NCBI GenBank assembly: GCA_964368305.1
Contig: CAYJAB010000014.1
Span: 1-32,073 of the forward strand
From: CAYJAB01 sp964368305
GTDB lineage: Bacteria; Bacillota_I; Bacilli_A; Erysipelotrichales; Erysipelotrichaceae
DNA length: 32,073 nucleotides
Direction of reading: 5' to 3'
Shown: positions 30,270-32,073 of the stretch, piece by piece
How the letters are laid out: every line of letters starts with the position of its first letter
Position numbering within the stretch: position 1 is the first letter of the stretch
Made by a program: the position numbers and the translations under genes
Notes under the pieces: generated by a model
Told to the model about the DNA's origin: nothing
The model's input: the letters and a program-made list of their open reading frames with translations, nothing else
The model's database searches: none

Positions 30270-31791
30270 AATTATAGTTTTAGATTATGGAAGTCAATAT
30301 AATCAATTAATCGCACGTAGAATTCGTGAGATGGGTGTATTTAGTGAGTTAAGATCACATCGTGTAACAGCAGAAGAAATAAAAGCAGATCCTTCTATTA
30401 AAGGTATTATTTTTTCTGGTGGTCCGATGAGTGTATATGAAGAGGGTGCATTTAGTTGCGATGAAAAAATCTTTGATTTAAATATCCCTGTTTTAGGAAT
30501 TTGTTATGGAATGCAACTTATGGCACATAAACTTGGTGGAACTGTAAGTGGCAGTGATCATAGAGAGTATGGAAGAAAAGAAATCGACATTACAAAAGAA
30601 AGTCCATTAATTACTGAACTTCCACTAACACAAACAGTTTGGATGAGTCATGGTGATCAAGTTACAGAACTTCCAAAAGGATTTGTAAGCAATGCGAAGA
30701 CAGAAATTTGTCCTATTGTAATGATGAGTAATGAAGAAAGAAACTTATATGGAATTCAATTTCATCCAGAAGTAAGACATAGTGAGTATGGAAATGAAAT
30801 GATTCGTAAGTTTGTATTTGATATTTGTAAAGCTGAAAATGATTGGACAATGGATGCATATATTGAAACAGAAGTTAAGAAAATCCGTGATTTAGTGCAA
30901 GACGATGAAGTGCTTTGTGCACTTTCAGGTGGAGTAGATTCTGCAGTTGTTGCAGCACTTCTTCATAAGGCAATTGGGAATAAATTAACGTGTATGTTTG
31001 TGGATCATGGTCTATTAAGAGAAAATGAACCAGAATCAGTTGTTGAAACTTTCCAAGATCATTTTAAAATGAACTTAATTAAAATTGATGCTCAAGAATT
31101 ATTCTTAGGTAAATTAAAAGGGGTAGCAGATCCTGAATTAAAACGTAAGATTATTGGAAATGAATTTATTAATGTATTTGATACAGAGAGTAGTAAACTT
31201 TCAAATATCAAATGGTTAGCACAAGGAACACTTTATACAGATGTAATTGAGTCAGGTACAGAAACTGCACAAACAATTAAATCTCATCATAATGTTGGAG
31301 GACTTCCAGAAGATATGAAGTTCAAACTTGTAGAACCATTAAATATGTTATTTAAAGATGAAGTTCGTGTTTTAGGAACAAAGCTTGGACTGCCTGATGA
31401 AATTGTACATAGACAACCTTTCCCAGGTCCTGGACTTGCGATTCGTGTGTTAGGTGAAGTTACTGAAGAAAAATTAGCACTTGTAAGAAAATCAGATGCG
31501 ATTTTAAGAGAAGAAATTAAACTTGCAGGACTTGACCGTGAGATTTGGCAATACTTCACTGCACTGCCTGATATGAAATCAGTTGGTGTAATGGGCGATC
31601 AAAGAACATATGATTATACAATTGGAATACGTGCAGTCACATCAATTGATGGTATGACAGCTGACTGGGCTAGAATGCCGTATGAAGTTTTAGATAAAAT
31701 ATCACGTAGAATCGTAAACGAAGTTAAAGGTATTAACAGAGTAGTATACGATTGTACAAGTAAACCACCCTCAACAATTGAGTGGGAGTAG
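30259..31791 (+). CDS. guaA: GMP synthase (glutamine-hydrolysing)
   Basis: Converts XMP to GMP using glutamine and ATP. The 510 residues hold an N-terminal class I glutamine amidotransferase domain with nucleophile Cys82 (GICYGMQ) and the His-Glu pair in FHPEVRHS. The ATP-pyrophosphatase domain has the P-loop LSGGVDS (about 218-224), followed by the dimerisation domain with PFPGPGLAIR and the ending KPPSTIEWE. It starts with GTG at 30259, inside the last codons of guaB, behind AAGGAGG about 12 bases upstream; no ATG is suitably placed. This ends the ade-guaB-guaA operon. The 3' end of guaA is a recognised integration target for genomic islands, and a repeat zone follows. Confidence 0.97.
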   Translation: MANKIIVLDYGSQYNQLIARRIREMGVFSELRSHRVTAEEIKADPSIKGIIFSGGPMSVYEEGAFSCDEKIFDLNIPVLGICYGMQLMAHKLGGTVSGSDHREYGRKEIDITKESPLITELPLTQTVWMSHGDQVTELPKGFVSNAKTEICPIVMMSNEERNLYGIQFHPEVRHSEYGNEMIRKFVFDICKAENDWTMDAYIETEVKKIRDLVQDDEVLCALSGGVDSAVVAALLHKAIGNKLTCMFVDHGLLRENEPESVVETFQDHFKMNLIKIDAQELFLGKLKGVADPELKRKIIGNEFINVFDTESSKLSNIKWLAQGTLYTDVIESGTETAQTIKSHHNVGGLPEDMKFKLVEPLNMLFKDEVRVLGTKLGLPDEIVHRQPFPGPGLAIRVLGEVTEEKLALVRKSDAILREEIKLAGLDREIWQYFTALPDMKSVGVMGDQRTYDYTIGIRAVTSIDGMTADWARMPYEVLDKISRRIVNEVKGINRVVYDCTSKPPSTIEWE

Positions 31792-31824
31792 CACTCTGTG
31801 GATGTTATATGCAGAAAATATACA

Positions 31825-31862
31825 GAAAACACCCTAAAATCAGGGTGTTTTCTTGCTTTTTT
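31825..31862 (+). terminator. Rho-independent terminator after guaA
   Basis: An 11-bp perfect stem (GAAAACACCCT / AGGGTGTTTTC) with a six-base loop is followed by TTGCTTTTTT. It ends the purine operon. Confidence 0.93.
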
Positions 31863-31911
31863 AGATTTTTTATGCTAAATAATGATAAATTATGCAGTGG
31901 TGTAGTGCCGC

Positions 31912-32041
31912 TGATAACAAAATGATAACATAATTTTTGTTGCCAGACAGTATCACAGTAGTATCAAGCCTTGATAACAAGCTGTTTTACTCAAAAGATG
32001 CTGAGTACAGACTGAGTACCACTGGCTACAAAATGGCTACA
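31912..32041. repeat. Cluster of short words repeated with 11-bp period
   Basis: Four pairs of 8-base words recur at a fixed 11-bp step. TGATAACA is at 31912 and 31923, with a third copy at 31972. AGTATCA begins at 31949 and 31960, CTGAGTAC at 32001 and 32012, and TGGCTACA at 32023 and 32034. Most fit TGRNNAC. The last four copies follow each other every 10-11 bp, one helical turn, so a protein could bind along one face. The zone is non-coding on both strands and lies just after guaA. It resembles arm-type sites of tyrosine integrases. Confidence 0.6.
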
Positions 32042-32073
32042 TATTTTAAATCTTAAAATTCAGCATTAGTAAT

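Noticed and set aside
32046..32073. C-terminal end of an integrase on the minus strand at the window edge
   Set aside because: Two minus-strand frames end here with short tails, but there are too few codons to support any identity.

Overview
This is a chromosomal stretch of a low-GC, Gram-positive-type (Firmicutes) bacterium. The AT-rich coding, strong AGGAGG-type ribosome sites, A-type promoters with 17-bp spacers, many U-tailed hairpin terminators and fermentative gene set all fit. The gene complement suggests an anaerobic fermenter such as an Erysipelotrichia-like lineage, but that placement is an inference from memory, not a search. Tryptophan is encoded by TGG throughout and TGA is used, rarely, as a stop.

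Layout. 1-4076: the 3' part of tuf (cut by the window edge), gapA, and an intracellular type I pullulanase, each with its own promoter or terminator. 4096-6489: a PLP-dependent threonine aldolase-type lyase behind a two-hairpin leader, then a membrane acyltransferase. 6491-9613: a thiol/metalloid-type operon (PF03773 permease, CoA-disulfide reductase-rhodanese fusion, cysteine-rich thioredoxin-like protein) with two near-identical operator-like repeats. 9668-12409 (minus strand): a MerR regulator with a classical 19-bp-spacer promoter, and an ABC-2 exporter whose permease gene is cut by one in-frame TGA. 12451-16659: a ZIP metal transporter behind a perfect 24-bp palindrome, then an ABC exporter, a serine hydrolase and a small membrane protein. 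16752-18539: a pyrophosphatase-like protein and an RlmCD-type rRNA methyltransferase. 18540-19007 is gene-poor and holds apparent gene debris. 19020-20189: a lipoprotein with two candidate covalent-FMN motifs.

20484-26340: a Cof-type HAD phosphatase diverges from a five-gene operon. Its first three genes (EtfB, EtfA with an N-terminal 2x[4Fe-4S] ferredoxin domain, FAD-linked oxidase) match the electron-confurcating lactate dehydrogenase LctBCD; a second HAD phosphatase and a SIS-domain protein are translationally coupled behind them. 26380-27129: CutC (minus).

27228-31862: a purine riboswitch (guanine-type pocket by sequence) in front of ade-guaB-guaA, linking adenine salvage to GMP synthesis. 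GuaB lacks the regulatory CBS (Bateman) module. Beyond guaA, 31912-32041 carries short words repeated at 11-bp (one step 10-bp) spacing. Since the guaA 3' end is a known integration site, this may be the edge of an integrated element whose genes lie outside the window.

No CRISPR array, tRNA, rRNA or insertion sequence was recognised. The most noteworthy items are the interrupted ABC permease, the Lct-type operon with its HAD/SIS extension, the riboswitch-controlled ade-guaB-guaA operon with a CBS-less IMPDH, the double-flavin lipoprotein, and the repeat zone after guaA.
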